From contig NZ_QWKG01000026.1 of the NCBI RefSeq assembly GCF_009911595.1, positions 1 through 54,493 on the forward strand: a DNA stretch of 54,493 nt. The letters are read 5' to 3'. Position numbers and translations under genes: made by a program. The notes under the pieces were generated by a model. That model was not told where the DNA came from and did no database searches. It saw only the letters and a list, made by a program, of their open reading frames with translations. The DNA is from Colidextribacter sp. OB.20 (GTDB lineage: Bacteria > Bacillota > Clostridia > Oscillospirales > Oscillospiraceae). Positions 54,276 through 54,493 of this stretch are shown one piece after another (positions within the stretch are counted from its first letter, which is position 1; every line of letters begins with the position of its first letter).

Positions 54276-54493
54276 GCCCCCTTCGCAAGGGGGCTGTCAG
54301 CCGTAGGCTGACTGGGGGTTTTCTCCATAGAGACAGATGCGTTTCGATTGGGAAACTCTCCGTCATTTGCTTCGCAAATGCCACCTCCCTTCGAGAAGGG
54401 AGTCTTTTTCCCTGCGGGGGACGGGGGTTTTCTCCACAGAGACAGATACGTTTCGATTGGGAAAACCCTCCGTCATTTGCTTCGCAAATGCCA
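54276..54493. repeat. Tandem modular palindromic repeats, running off the window
   Basis: GCCCCC-TTCGCAA-GGGGGC (54276-54294), GTCAGCC-GTA-GGCTGAC, then two near-identical units of about 70 bases (54314-54383 and 54423-54493). Each unit begins GGGGGTTTTCTCCA, contains AGAGACAGAT and GTTTCGATTGGGAAA, and ends with the ATTTGC-TTC-GCAAAT hairpin. Same family as 7482-7607. The second unit is cut by the window edge or ends there. Confidence 0.85.

Noticed and set aside
1..54493. tRNA, rRNA, CRISPR arrays, prophage or complete insertion sequences
   Set aside because: No sequence resembling these was found on either strand by reading; repeats present are short palindromic elements without transposase genes.

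Overview
The window looks like a chromosome fragment from a GC-rich, motile anaerobic Clostridia, most probably Oscillospiraceae (Flavonifractor / Oscillibacter / Intestinimonas type). Reasons: Firmicutes-style AAGGAGG ribosome sites, WalR/WalK, FliY and CheC/CheD/CheV of the Bacillus-Clostridium type, CsrA/FliW, and the small palindromic intergenic repeats typical of this group. Genus is not resolved. No rRNA, tRNA, CRISPR array or complete transposon was seen.

Layout. (1) 1-5.2 kb: a WalR/WalK-type two-component locus (NUDIX hydrolase-walR, then walK and the first codons of a YycH/YycI-position gene). It is interrupted by, and followed by, small accessory elements: a 225-bp element with 20-bp perfect terminal inverted repeats, two divergent XRE-regulator/small-protein modules, and a short locus with every architectural hallmark of a par/Fst-like type I toxin-antitoxin. 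(2) 5.2-15.3 kb: housekeeping and accessory genes: an EF-G paralogue, dusB-ECF sigma-anti-sigma operon, a DUF815 ATPase, a TetR/MFS efflux pair with palindromic operators, and a CpXC/TPR gene pair. (3) 15.4-47.8 kb, all on the minus strand: a near-complete flagellar cluster. The late operon flgM-flgN-flgK-flgL-DUF6470-fliW-csrA ends at a strong terminator near 41.9 kb. A 26-kb, 31-gene fla/che operon then runs from flgB (41.5 kb) to cheV (15.4 kb), ending at a terminator at 15336-15374. (4) 47.9-54.5 kb: a divergent PilZ gene, a 150-bp nested palindrome, DUF378, cytidine deaminase and HAD hydrolase sharing mirror-image promoters, recD2, a small-drug-export-type membrane protein, a third XRE/small-protein module, and a block of tandem repeats.

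How it works together. The fla/che operon encodes rod, hook, MS ring, C-ring switch (FliG, FliM, FliY), export gate (FliOPQR, FlhAB), export ATPase (FliHIJ), stator (MotAB) and sigma-D, which FlgM holds inactive until the hook is finished. FliW/CsrA would couple flagellin export to translation. CheY, CheC, CheD, CheV and FliY supply response regulation. CheA, CheW, CheB, CheR, receptors, flagellin, FliD, FliS, FliL, FlhF and FlhG are not in the window.

Most interesting: the par-like type I toxin-antitoxin at 4256-4568; three copies of one divergent XRE/small-helical-protein architecture, each with its own operator sequence; a FliY whose CheY-P-binding-type peptide lies inside its linker rather than at the N-terminus; a CheC with one substituted phosphatase site; an unrecognised gene in the usual motE/ylxF slot; and two palindromic repeat families that have entered the flagellar operon.
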